52,805 nt of DNA from Rivularia sp. T60_A2020_040 (GTDB taxonomy: Bacteria > Cyanobacteriota > Cyanobacteriia > Cyanobacteriales > Nostocaceae), in NCBI GenBank assembly GCA_015272215.1, contig JACYMD010000040.1, forward strand, positions 1-52,805. Direction: 5' to 3'. Below, piece after piece: positions 45,851 to 52,805 of this stretch. Numbering within the stretch: the first letter of the stretch is position 1; every line of letters begins with the position of its first letter. Under the pieces are notes generated by a model. The model did not search any database. It was not told the origin of the DNA and was given only the letters and a program-made list of their open reading frames with translations. The translations under genes and the position numbers were made by a program.

Positions 45851-47572
45851 TTAACTAAACTGCCTCGCATAAAACCTGGCATAACGACGCTCAAAGGCTA
45901 ACAATTGCTCATGAGTTCCTGATTCTACTACTTCCCCATGTTCCATTACTAAAATTCTGTGGCATTTCCTGACGGTACTCAAACGGTGAGCGATAATAAA
46001 TACGGTACGATTTACCATCAATCTTTCCAATGCTTCTTGTACTAATGCTTCTGATTCTGAATCTAGTGCAGATGTTGCTTCATCTAAAATCAAAATTCTT
46101 GGATTTAATAACACAGCACGAGCAATCGCAATTCTTTGTCGTTGTCCACCGGATAAGCTCGCGCCGCGTTCCCCGACTACGGTATAATAACCATCGGGCA
46201 TTTGACTGATAAAATCATCAGCATTGGCGATTTTTGCTGCTTCTTTAACAGCTTGTATATCAAAATCAGTTTGTCCAAAAGCGATATTTTGGGCAATTGT
46301 ACCGGAAAACATCACGGTTTCTTGGGGTACTATACCAATTTGTCGCCGCAAACTATGTAAAGTCACATCTTTAATATCAACTCCATCGATTAATATTTCA
46401 CCTTTTTGGATATCGTAAAAACGCGGTAAAAGATTTACAAAACTAGTTTTACCAGCACCGGAAGCACCTACAAGGGCAATTGCTTCCCCCGGCATTGCTA
46501 ATAAACTGATATCTTTGATTACGGGTTTATCTGGTTGATAGGCAAAGGTGACATTACGATATTCGACTTTACCCATAACTGAAGGCAGAGAAATCGCGTC
46601 TGGTTTTTCTACTACTGCTGGTTTGATTGCGAATAATTCAAAAACTCGGTCTACAGAAGATTCGCCTTCTTTAAATAAATTATAATTATTAGTAGTGTGA
46701 CCTACAGGATCAATTAATAAAGCTGCTGCGGAAAGATAACTAAAAAAGGTTCCCACTGTCAGATTTTCTCTAGAAATCTGCCAAGCAGCAAAGAAAAGTA
46801 ATAATAAAAAGCTTAATGCTTGTAAAAATCCAATAATCGGAATTTGAATTGCTTTTAATCGTTCCGTATAGTATTTTGATTTAAAAGTGCTTTCGGCTTC
46901 TTTACTAAAGCGAGTAATTTCGTAAACCTCTGCCGCAAACGCTTGAATAATGCGGATTCCGCCAAATACCTCAGTTAAAATCGCGGATAAATCCGATACA
47001 TGATTTTGGCTGCGACGAGATAATTTTTGTAGGCGATTGCCAAACCAAGCAATTAATACACCCATTAACGGAGCGATAATTAATGTTGCTAAAGTTAGTT
47101 GCCAACTGAGGTAAATCATGTATATGGGAATTGTCACCAACTGTAGCGCCGAAGGGATAAAGTCATGAAACATTTTGTGAACAACTTCCCCAACTCTGTC
47201 AACATCTTCGGTGAGTCGGTAAGATAAATCCCCTGCTTTTGCGGTTTCAAAGTAGCTGAGGTTCAACTTTTGTAGATGAGTATAAACCTGTTTGCGGAGG
47301 TTATAAGCTACTCTTAAAGCAGCTTTTGCCATGTAAATATCTTGTACTGACTGAAAAAAGCCTCTAACAAGAAAAACTCCTGCTAATATAAGGGCAAGTT
47401 TCGCTATTTCTACAACATTTCCTTCTCCAAAGGGAGTTGCTAACTCTTCTACAAGCTTAATTAATCCTAATGTTGCGATTACATATCCGATAATCCCTAC
47501 AAAACCCTTAGCGATAGTTTGCCATTGGGGACGAATATAAGGTAAAAGTTGCCAATAGTTAGACTTACTCAA
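45851..47572 (-). CDS. MsbA/multidrug-type ABC exporter (fused membrane and ATPase domains)
   Basis: 573 residues starting at TTG. Six N-terminal membrane helices (residues 1-310) are fused to an ATPase. Walker A is GASGAGKTS, signature [14 protein letters not shown], Walker B ILILDEATSALD, and the H-loop IIAHRLSTVRK. Two copies would form a homodimeric exporter of the MsbA/HepA type, which moves lipids, polysaccharide precursors or drugs. Several paralogues exist in cyanobacteria and the substrate cannot be fixed. It is divergent from tmk. Confidence 0.9.
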   Translation of the reverse strand: MSKSNYWQLLPYIRPQWQTIAKGFVGIIGYVIATLGLIKLVEELATPFGEGNVVEIAKLALILAGVFLVRGFFQSVQDIYMAKAALRVAYNLRKQVYTHLQKLNLSYFETAKAGDLSYRLTEDVDRVGEVVHKMFHDFIPSALQLVTIPIYMIYLSWQLTLATLIIAPLMGVLIAWFGNRLQKLSRRSQNHVSDLSAILTEVFGGIRIIQAFAAEVYEITRFSKEAESTFKSKYYTERLKAIQIPIIGFLQALSFLLLLFFAAWQISRENLTVGTFFSYLSAAALLIDPVGHTTNNYNLFKEGESSVDRVFELFAIKPAVVEKPDAISLPSVMGKVEYRNVTFAYQPDKPVIKDISLLAMPGEAIALVGASGAGKTSFVNLLPRFYDIQKGEILIDGVDIKDVTLHSLRRQIGIVPQETVMFSGTIAQNIAFGQTDFDIQAVKEAAKIANADDFISQMPDGYYTVVGERGASLSGGQRQRIAIARAVLLNPRILILDEATSALDSESEALVQEALERLMVNRTVFIIAHRLSTVRKCHRILVMEHGEVVESGTHEQLLAFERRYARFYARQFS

Positions 47573-47769
47573 GCTGAAATTCCCATGTATATTAATTAAT
47601 TTTCTATTAATCTTCAGACGGTATCAGCTTTTGAGTAGTTTCTCAAATGGTTGGTTGATACATTGAATCGGGAATAGGATTTGAAGCGGATAATTACTAA
47701 TTATTTTTGCCTTCTGTAAAATGATATCTTATAGAGTTGGTGGTAGCAGATTTAGATATCTTAAACATA

Positions 47770-48411
47770 ATGAATGGTAAATTAATTGTCTTTGAAGGGG
47801 TGGAAGGTTGCGGTAAAACTACGCAAATGCAGTTTTGTTATCAATGGCTGCAAAGTCTTAATATACCCGTGTTAACAACTCGCGAACCTGGTGGAACTCA
47901 ATTAGGATTACATCTGCGCGAACTATTATTACATACCAAAGATAAACCAATAACTGCTACTACAGAATTACTTTTATACGCCGCAGACCGCTGTCAACAC
48001 GTAGAAGAAGAACTATTACCGAATTTAAAATTGGGGAAGATTATATTGTGCGATCGCTATATTGATTCGACAATTGCTTATCAAGGTTACGGTCGTAGTT
48101 TAGACATGAATATCATCGATCAACTTAATTCTATAGCAACATCAGGATTAAAAAGCGATTTAACTTTATGGTTAGATTTAGATGTTGAATTAGGATTAGC
48201 ACGAAAACGAAAAAATGGTGATATAGTTGACCGCATTGAACAAGAAAAAATCGACTTTCATCGTCGTGTTCAAAAGGGATACAAAGAATTATTACACACT
48301 TTTCCAACTAGAACTATTCGTATAGAAGCTAGTTTAAATCAACAAGATGTACAAAAACAAATTAAACAAATATTAACTGCTAAATTGAAAGAGTGGAAAG
48401 TTGATGGTTGA
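47770..48411 (+). CDS. tmk: dTMP kinase
   Basis: 213 residues from the ATG at 47770; an upstream in-frame GTG/TTG would add 11 residues without family support. Phosphorylates dTMP to dTDP. The P-loop is FEGVEGCGKTTQ (about 8-19), followed by TREPGGTQLG and LCDRYIDSTIAYQGYGR. The C-terminal VDG-stop is read from a TTGATGG heptamer array. holB follows, the classic tmk-holB pair, with only that array between them. Confidence 0.95.
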   Translation: MNGKLIVFEGVEGCGKTTQMQFCYQWLQSLNIPVLTTREPGGTQLGLHLRELLLHTKDKPITATTELLLYAADRCQHVEEELLPNLKLGKIILCDRYIDSTIAYQGYGRSLDMNIIDQLNSIATSGLKSDLTLWLDLDVELGLARKRKNGDIVDRIEQEKIDFHRRVQKGYKELLHTFPTRTIRIEASLNQQDVQKQIKQILTAKLKEWKVDG

Positions 48412-48472
48412 TAGTTGATAGTTGACAGTTGACAGTGGACAGTTGACAGTGGACAGTTGATGGTTGATGGTT
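48400..48472. repeat. TTGATGG/TTGACAG heptamer array filling the tmk-holB gap
   Basis: About ten units, from the last codons of tmk to four bases before the holB ATG. The array leaves no room for an ordinary Shine-Dalgarno sequence for holB and provides the tmk stop codon. Confidence 0.85.
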
Positions 48473-48476
48473 AAAA

Positions 48477-49415
48477 ATGGATTTTTTTGCACCAGTTGTA
48501 GGACAAACTCAAGCTGTAGAATTACTCAAGCAAGCTGTTGCTAAAAATAGAATTGCACCAGCATATTTATTTGTAGGTTCTTCTGGGGTGGGACGAAGTT
48601 TAACTGCACAATGTTTTTTAGAATTGCTATTTACTCAAAATCATCAAGATAGCACCATTATTAAAAGTAAAATAGCAAAAAGAAACCATCCTGATTTACT
48701 TTGGGTACAACCAAGTTACCAACATCAAGGAAAGTTATTCAGTGCATCAGAAGCCGCTGAAAAAGGATTAAAACGCAAAGCACCGCCAATTATTCGCTTA
48801 GAACAAATTCGCGAAATTACTGAATTTCTGAGTCGTCCACCTTTAGAAGCATCTCGGAATTTAGTAGTCTTAGAACAAGCCGAAACAATGGCAGAATCTG
48901 CTGCTAATGCTTTACTCAAAACTTTAGAAGAACCGGGAAAAGCAACTTTAATTTTAATTGCACCAACACCGGATTCTCTTTTAACAACGTTAGTTTCTAG
49001 ATGTCAAAAAGTTCCTTTTTACTGTTTAGATATAGCCTCAATGTCTCAAATTTTAACATTATCAGGAAATGGTGAAATATTAAATCATCCCACAGTGTTA
49101 AGTCTTGCAGCAGGTAGCCCAGGAAAAGCTATTGAAGCTTATGAACAAATGCAAAATATTCCTTTAGATTTATTAAAATCCTGTACTCAAGTACCTAAAA
49201 ATTATCGTTCTGCATTAGAATTAGCTAAACAAGTTGACAAGGCTTTAGATAACGAAGCACAATTATGGTTAGTTGATTATTTACAACAGGTATATTGGCA
49301 AAACTTACGACAACCAAATATTATTCAACAACTTGAAAAGACTCGTAAATCCTTACTATCTTATGCACAACCTCGTTTAGTATGGGAATGTATGTTTTTG
49401 TCGTTAGTTAGTTAA
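48477..49415 (+). CDS. holB: DNA polymerase III delta-prime clamp-loader subunit
   Basis: 312 residues. Opening FFAPVVGQTQAVELLKQAV, then a degenerate P-loop VGSSGVGRSLT (Arg in place of the usual Lys, as in non-ATPase delta-prime subunits), VLEQAETMAESAANALLKTL and LLTTLVSRCQKVPF. The zinc-module cysteines of E. coli delta-prime are missing in this region. It acts in loading the beta clamp. Encoded with tmk. Confidence 0.93.
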   Translation: MDFFAPVVGQTQAVELLKQAVAKNRIAPAYLFVGSSGVGRSLTAQCFLELLFTQNHQDSTIIKSKIAKRNHPDLLWVQPSYQHQGKLFSASEAAEKGLKRKAPPIIRLEQIREITEFLSRPPLEASRNLVVLEQAETMAESAANALLKTLEEPGKATLILIAPTPDSLLTTLVSRCQKVPFYCLDIASMSQILTLSGNGEILNHPTVLSLAAGSPGKAIEAYEQMQNIPLDLLKSCTQVPKNYRSALELAKQVDKALDNEAQLWLVDYLQQVYWQNLRQPNIIQQLEKTRKSLLSYAQPRLVWECMFLSLVS

Positions 49416-49885
49416 AATAGGGAATAGGGAATAGGTAATAGGGAATAGGGAATAGGTAATAGGTAATAGGCAATAGGTAATAGGTAATAGGTAATAGGTA
49501 ATAGGTAATAGGTAATAGGTAATAGGGAATAGGGAATAGAAAACCCCCTGGATACTCACAGAAGTCGGGTTTTTAGGATAACTATCTCTATTTACGTCTT
49601 GCACCATAGAAACCTATCCTTAAAATAATTACTAATTATTTGACTAAGTTATTTCCTGCCTGGGACTGCAAGTAAGAGTCTGATAGCCCTCATTCCATTA
49701 AAATGGAATAAAATGTTGCATTTTTATATTAGTACTATTTTTATTTATATTTTTTATTATGTAGTTGATTATGCGGCTCTGTACAAGATATCAATCTAAC
49801 AGGTTTCAAACTTGATCAAAAACTCGACTTTTCAACCAGACAAAATATTTGCTTATATTTAAAAAGAGATGGAAAATAACAGGTG
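49416..49885. other. Intergenic region after holB
   Basis: The heptamer array, a single GTCGGGTTTTT arm at 49560-49574 with no partner, and then 300 bases of AT-rich sequence with an ATTCCATTAAAATGGAAT dyad near 49692-49709. No gene seen. Confidence 0.6.
49417..49539. repeat. Large GGTAATA/GGGAATA heptamer array
   Basis: About 17 consecutive heptamers (AATAGGG, AATAGGT), the longest array in the window, starting two bases after the holB stop. A 67-codon minus-strand frame through it (PITYYLL repeats) is an artefact. Confidence 0.9.
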
Positions 49886-50866
49886 ATGGGTATGGGAATC
49901 AAAGATAGATTTTTTGGAAACTCACAAAAAGAATCGGAAACTGAAATATCGTCACGAACAAATAAGAACTTTATTAAACAAGCATGGAATAAGTTGAATA
50001 AAAACTCCCATTTTGATCAAATACCAACAGCAGAAGTCGAAACAGAAGCAAAAACAGAAATTGCCGCAGATACTCAACAAATCAATCAAGAAATAGAAAG
50101 TCATCAAAAAAATCATCAAAAAAGCAATATAAAAAGTAAATTGAAATCATTTATACAGAATGTTTTCAAAAAAGATGCTGATGTTCCCACTGAATTGCAA
50201 AATTCAGAAGATGTTATTGAACAAAATAAACCCCAAATTAAGGAACAAACAGTAAAAACAAATCCAAATCCAAATCCAAATAAATTAAAAAAACTTTTTA
50301 ATCAGTTAACTAAAAAAGAACAAGAAGAAGAAGAAATTCAAACAGTAGAAGCTATTCAAGAAGTCGATAAAAAGTTAGAAACTGCTAGTAATAGTAATAA
50401 AATCAAAAACATATTTCATCAACTGGTAAAATCAGCAAGCTCCCAAGATATTCAGAAAATCACAGCAAAATTACCGTCGATGAATCGAGGTCAAATTAAG
50501 GAAATTTGGCCGAAAATTCAATCATTATTCCAAATGGCTGTAGATCCAAAAGTCGCTTGGAAATCGAAAGCATTAGCAATTGGTTCCTTACTTTATCTGA
50601 TTTCGCCTTTCGATGCAATTCCCGATATAATTCCTTTTATTGGACTCGCTGATGATGCCGCAGTAATTATTTCCGTTGTCTCAACTTTAGCTTTTGAGTT
50701 AAGTAAATATGCTAAACAATCAGCTAGTAAAGGAATTGAAGTCGCAGAAGAATTAGCCGATATCGAAGTGCGGAAATATAACCGTATTGTCAAAATTACT
50801 TTGACTGGTAGTATTATCGCTGCTATTTTGGCGATCGCCGTAAAAATCATCCTCAAACATATCTAA
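49886..50866 (+). CDS. DUF1232 (YkvA-like) membrane protein with long charged N-terminal region
   Basis: 326 residues from the ATG at 49886, with a GTG one codon earlier. Residues 1-210 are hydrophilic, Lys/Glu/Asn-rich and low-complexity, with three similar blocks (xxxSKLKSFIQNVFKK, xxNKLKKLFNQLTKK, xxNKIKNIFHQLVKS). The DUF1232 core follows (WKSKALAIGSLLYLISPFDA then IPDIIPFIGLADDAAVI), with a final membrane helix (IIAAILAIAVKIIL). DUF1232 is of unknown function. The stop TAA overlaps the ATG of the next gene by one base. Confidence 0.85.
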   Translation: MGMGIKDRFFGNSQKESETEISSRTNKNFIKQAWNKLNKNSHFDQIPTAEVETEAKTEIAADTQQINQEIESHQKNHQKSNIKSKLKSFIQNVFKKDADVPTELQNSEDVIEQNKPQIKEQTVKTNPNPNPNKLKKLFNQLTKKEQEEEEIQTVEAIQEVDKKLETASNSNKIKNIFHQLVKSASSQDIQKITAKLPSMNRGQIKEIWPKIQSLFQMAVDPKVAWKSKALAIGSLLYLISPFDAIPDIIPFIGLADDAAVIISVVSTLAFELSKYAKQSASKGIEVAEELADIEVRKYNRIVKITLTGSIIAAILAIAVKIILKHI

Positions 50867-51129
50867 TGGAGAACTATTTTAATTTATACACTATCTTCCG
50901 GTTAACACTTTTTGGAATTACTGTTTACGGAAGCTTGCAATTAATCAAAAATCTACTGCGATATAAGCCTTATTACGACAAAATACCCAAGTCTATAAAA
51001 GTTTTTTTGTTTGCAAAAGGAGGTGCTTTATTTGAAAGAAAATTTAAACAGCATCAGCAGGATTTTGTTGTAAATGGCTTACTTTTAGCTGTTCTAATCA
51101 TTTTGAATGTTATATTACTATTCGTTTAA
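50866..51129 (+). CDS. Small two-helix membrane protein coupled to the DUF1232 gene
   Basis: 87 residues with a first helix at about 8-28 and a last helix at about 66-87 (VNGLLLAVLIILNVILLFV) linked by a basic, aromatic loop (NLLRYKPYYDKIPKSIKVF). Starts in the TAATG overlap with the preceding stop, so translation is probably coupled and the two proteins may act together. No family recognised. Confidence 0.7.
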   Translation: MENYFNLYTIFRLTLFGITVYGSLQLIKNLLRYKPYYDKIPKSIKVFLFAKGGALFERKFKQHQQDFVVNGLLLAVLIILNVILLFV

Positions 51130-51207
51130 TGTTCTCTGACAAAGCAGGGCATTCAATAATTCTGCTTTTTCCCGGCGATTACTTGTTAAAAAAAAACCCT
51201 TCTAGAC

Positions 51208-51260
51208 GCAGAGAACACAGCGGAAAGTGCGGTCTTGGGGGTCTCCCCCATGAGCAACTT
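51208..51260. repeat. Inverse copy of the 12.5-kb repeat with GACGCAGAGAACACAG module
   Basis: GACGCAGAGAACACAGCGGA followed by AAGTGCGGTCTTGGGGGTCT and CCCCCATGAG is the reverse complement of the repeat at 12533-12610. It lies in the cysA upstream region. Confidence 0.8.
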
Positions 51261-51428
51261 TTCAAGAGAGAGGAAGGAGATTTCATAGAGATGAAGCGTA
51301 CCAGAGCGGCAAAAAAAAAGAGTAGTAATCTAATAATCTAAAATTTAAAACTAGAAATTTTATGGTATATATAAAACACTGCATCTCTACCAGTAAACCG
51401 TAGATTAGTTAGAAAGGATGTTTGAACA

Positions 51429-52445
51429 GTGGGCATATTAGTTGAAAATGTGTGCAAGCAGTTTGATAGTTTCAAAGCCGTGGATAATGTCAGCTTGGAA
51501 ATCAAAAGCGGTTCACTAGTAGCATTGTTAGGTCCTTCGGGTTCGGGAAAATCTACTCTATTGCGACTAATTGCGGGTTTGGAAATGCCAGACAGCGGCA
51601 AAATCTGGTTAACTGGTAAAGATGCCACATATCAAAGCGTACAAGAGCGAAATATCGGGTTTGTGTTTCAACACTATGCTTTGTTTAAGCATATGACGGT
51701 ACGGAAAAATATTGCTTTTGGCTTAGAAATTAATAAAGCACCGAAAGCAAAAATTAAAGCACGAGTCGAGCAGTTGTTAGATTTAGTACAATTAAGTGGA
51801 CTCGGAGACAGATATCCATCCCAACTTTCTGGGGGACAAAGACAAAGGGTTGCATTAGCGAGAGCTTTAGCGGTGGAACCAAAAGTGTTGTTATTAGACG
51901 AACCCTTCGGAGCGCTGGATGCAAAAGTACGTAAAGATTTACGGGCTTGGTTACGACGATTGCACGATGAAGTCCATGTTACCACAGTATTTGTGACTCA
52001 CGACCAAGAAGAAGCGATGGAAGTTTCTGACCAAGTTGTGGTAATGAATAAAGGTCAGGTAGAACAAGTTGGTACACCAGCAGAAATTTATGACCATCCT
52101 GCTACAGCCTTTGTGATGAGTTTTATTGGTCCTGTGAATATTTTACCAAGTAGTTCGGGAATATTTCAAAGTAATGGGTTCGATTCACCCCAATCAGAAA
52201 TGTTTTTGCGTCCCCAAGATGTAATTATTGAAACTTCCCCCAACGGAACTACAGTTCCAGCTAGAGTCAGTAGATTAATACATTTAGGTTGGGAAATTCA
52301 AGCAGAGTTAACCTTAGATGATGGACAAGTTGTAAGCGCTCATTTAACACGAGATCGATTTGATGAATTACATTTAGAACCCCAACAAAAGGTGTATGTA
52401 AAACCCAAAGATGCAAAATCTTTTCCGCTTTATTATTCGATTTGA
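51429..52445 (+). CDS. cysA: Sulfate/thiosulfate ABC transporter ATPase CysA
   Basis: 338 residues starting at GTG, preceded by AAGGATG. Walker [11 protein letters not shown]-loop [13 protein letters not shown], signature [15 protein letters not shown], Walker [13 protein letters not shown], and H-loop [13 protein letters not shown]. The C-terminal domain ([47 protein letters not shown]) is the TOBE-like regulatory part. The [21 protein letters not shown] stretch points to CysA rather than PotA or FbpC. The usual cysT/cysW and sbp are not seen in this window. Confidence 0.9.
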   Translation: MGILVENVCKQFDSFKAVDNVSLEIKSGSLVALLGPSGSGKSTLLRLIAGLEMPDSGKIWLTGKDATYQSVQERNIGFVFQHYALFKHMTVRKNIAFGLEINKAPKAKIKARVEQLLDLVQLSGLGDRYPSQLSGGQRQRVALARALAVEPKVLLLDEPFGALDAKVRKDLRAWLRRLHDEVHVTTVFVTHDQEEAMEVSDQVVVMNKGQVEQVGTPAEIYDHPATAFVMSFIGPVNILPSSSGIFQSNGFDSPQSEMFLRPQDVIIETSPNGTTVPARVSRLIHLGWEIQAELTLDDGQVVSAHLTRDRFDELHLEPQQKVYVKPKDAKSFPLYYSI

Positions 52446-52475
52446 TCTTATTATTAGAGAACAGAAACAATAACC

Positions 52476-52648
52476 AGAAGTCGGGTTTTTAGGATGATTT
52501 CCTTGTATGTTCAGATATTTACTCCCTTCCCGGCAGAAGATTACCGATTAAAAAAAACCTTACTAGACGCAGAGAACACAAAGGAAAGAGATAAAGAGAA
52601 ATAGGTAATTTTCCAGCGGGATAGGAGTAACATAAAAACCCGACTTCT
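52476..52648. repeat. Paired AGAAGTCGGGTTTTT arms after cysA enclosing a GACGCAGAGAACACA module
   Basis: Left arm 52476-52490, right arm AAAAACCCGACTTCT at 52634-52648. The enclosed CTAGACGCAGAGAACACAAA is the same module as in the 18161-18308 element (there in reverse orientation). The region 52446-52805 has no gene. Confidence 0.8.
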
Positions 52649-52805
52649 CACCCCAGATAAATGAATTTTAAACTTTAGTATTAAGAGGTAGGCGTAATTC
52701 AATATAAGATAAAACCTCACCCTGCCTCCGACTTCCCTCTCCTAATATACGGCTACGGTGTACACACAAGTAGATGTAAACTATGTATAGGAAGAAAAAC
52801 TGGGG

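Noticed and set aside
49404-49607. 67-codon minus-strand frame with PITYYLL repeats
   Set aside because: It is a translation of the heptamer array after holB; heptamers that lack stops in a frame always give such artefacts.
51129-51341. 70-codon frame after the small membrane protein
   Set aside because: Most of it runs through the 51.2-kb repeat; no recognisable features.
1-52805. tRNA or rRNA genes
   Set aside because: I looked for T-loop GGTTCRANYCC words with a matching acceptor stem and CCA-side pairing in the gaps and found no convincing case; a covariance-model scan could overturn this.

Overview
The window looks like chromosome from a filamentous, probably heterocyst-forming (Nostocales-type) cyanobacterium. 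This rests on cyanobacterial genes (isiA and two further CP43-like chlorophyll proteins, ndhD, petG, cytochrome cM, a DevC-type permease, DUF3370), many HIP1 octamers (GCGATCGC), an AT-rich base composition, and abundant short tandem heptamer arrays and dispersed palindromes. I see no rRNA, tRNA, CRISPR array or prophage. The genus cannot be fixed from sequence reading alone.

Layout. 0-5.4 kb: an IS4-type transposase cut close to the window edge, two small exported proteins, a site-2 protease with CBS domains and a DCC-family thiol protein. 5.7-9.7 kb: ndhD, a RCK-gated K+ channel and an MMADHC-like protein. 9.8-14.3 kb: a small Cys protein, an ExbB/TolQ-type subunit and a DevC-type permease, both without their usual partners, then a COG0523 metallochaperone facing a HutZ/HugZ haem-utilisation protein. 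14.6-25 kb: an iron-limitation region with a YwiC-like membrane protein, futA and futC (no futB), moaA, and a same-strand cluster isiA, pcb-like, an 8-Cys small membrane protein, isiB (flavodoxin), pcb-like. 25-29.3 kb: a small membrane protein, an ABC1/UbiB kinase and an unrecognised secreted protein. 29.6-33.2 kb: a solitary Eco57I-like restriction-modification protein. 33.3-35.6 kb: an arsenic operon (acr3, arsH, arsC). 36-43.4 kb: a Na+/Ca2+ antiporter, DUF3370, hisH, rsmD, petG, cytM, a RuBisCO-like MtnW and a TspO-related protein. 44.2-45.4 kb: a divergent Uma2 pair. 45.9-52.4 kb: an MsbA-type ABC exporter, tmk-holB, a DUF1232 gene with a coupled small membrane protein, and cysA.

How the genes fit together. 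The strongest theme is iron economy. FutA/FutC take up ferric iron, HutZ may recover haem iron, flavodoxin replaces ferredoxin, and IsiA plus two relatives form chlorophyll antennae under iron stress. The 8-Cys protein inside this cluster is the least explained member. The ars operon encodes arsenate reduction, an arsH oxidoreductase and arsenite export.

The intergenic DNA is very repeat-rich. I found at least four interspersed families: TAGAGACGT palindromes, paired AGAAGTCGGGTTTTT arms, a GACGCNGAGAACACAG family, and a MITE-like element with about 32-bp inverted ends next to isiB. Heptamer arrays are also common. One palindrome lies in frame inside the restriction-modification gene, and heptamer arrays supply the stop codons of exbB, mtnW and tmk. 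All functions are read from motifs and remembered family features; no database search was run.
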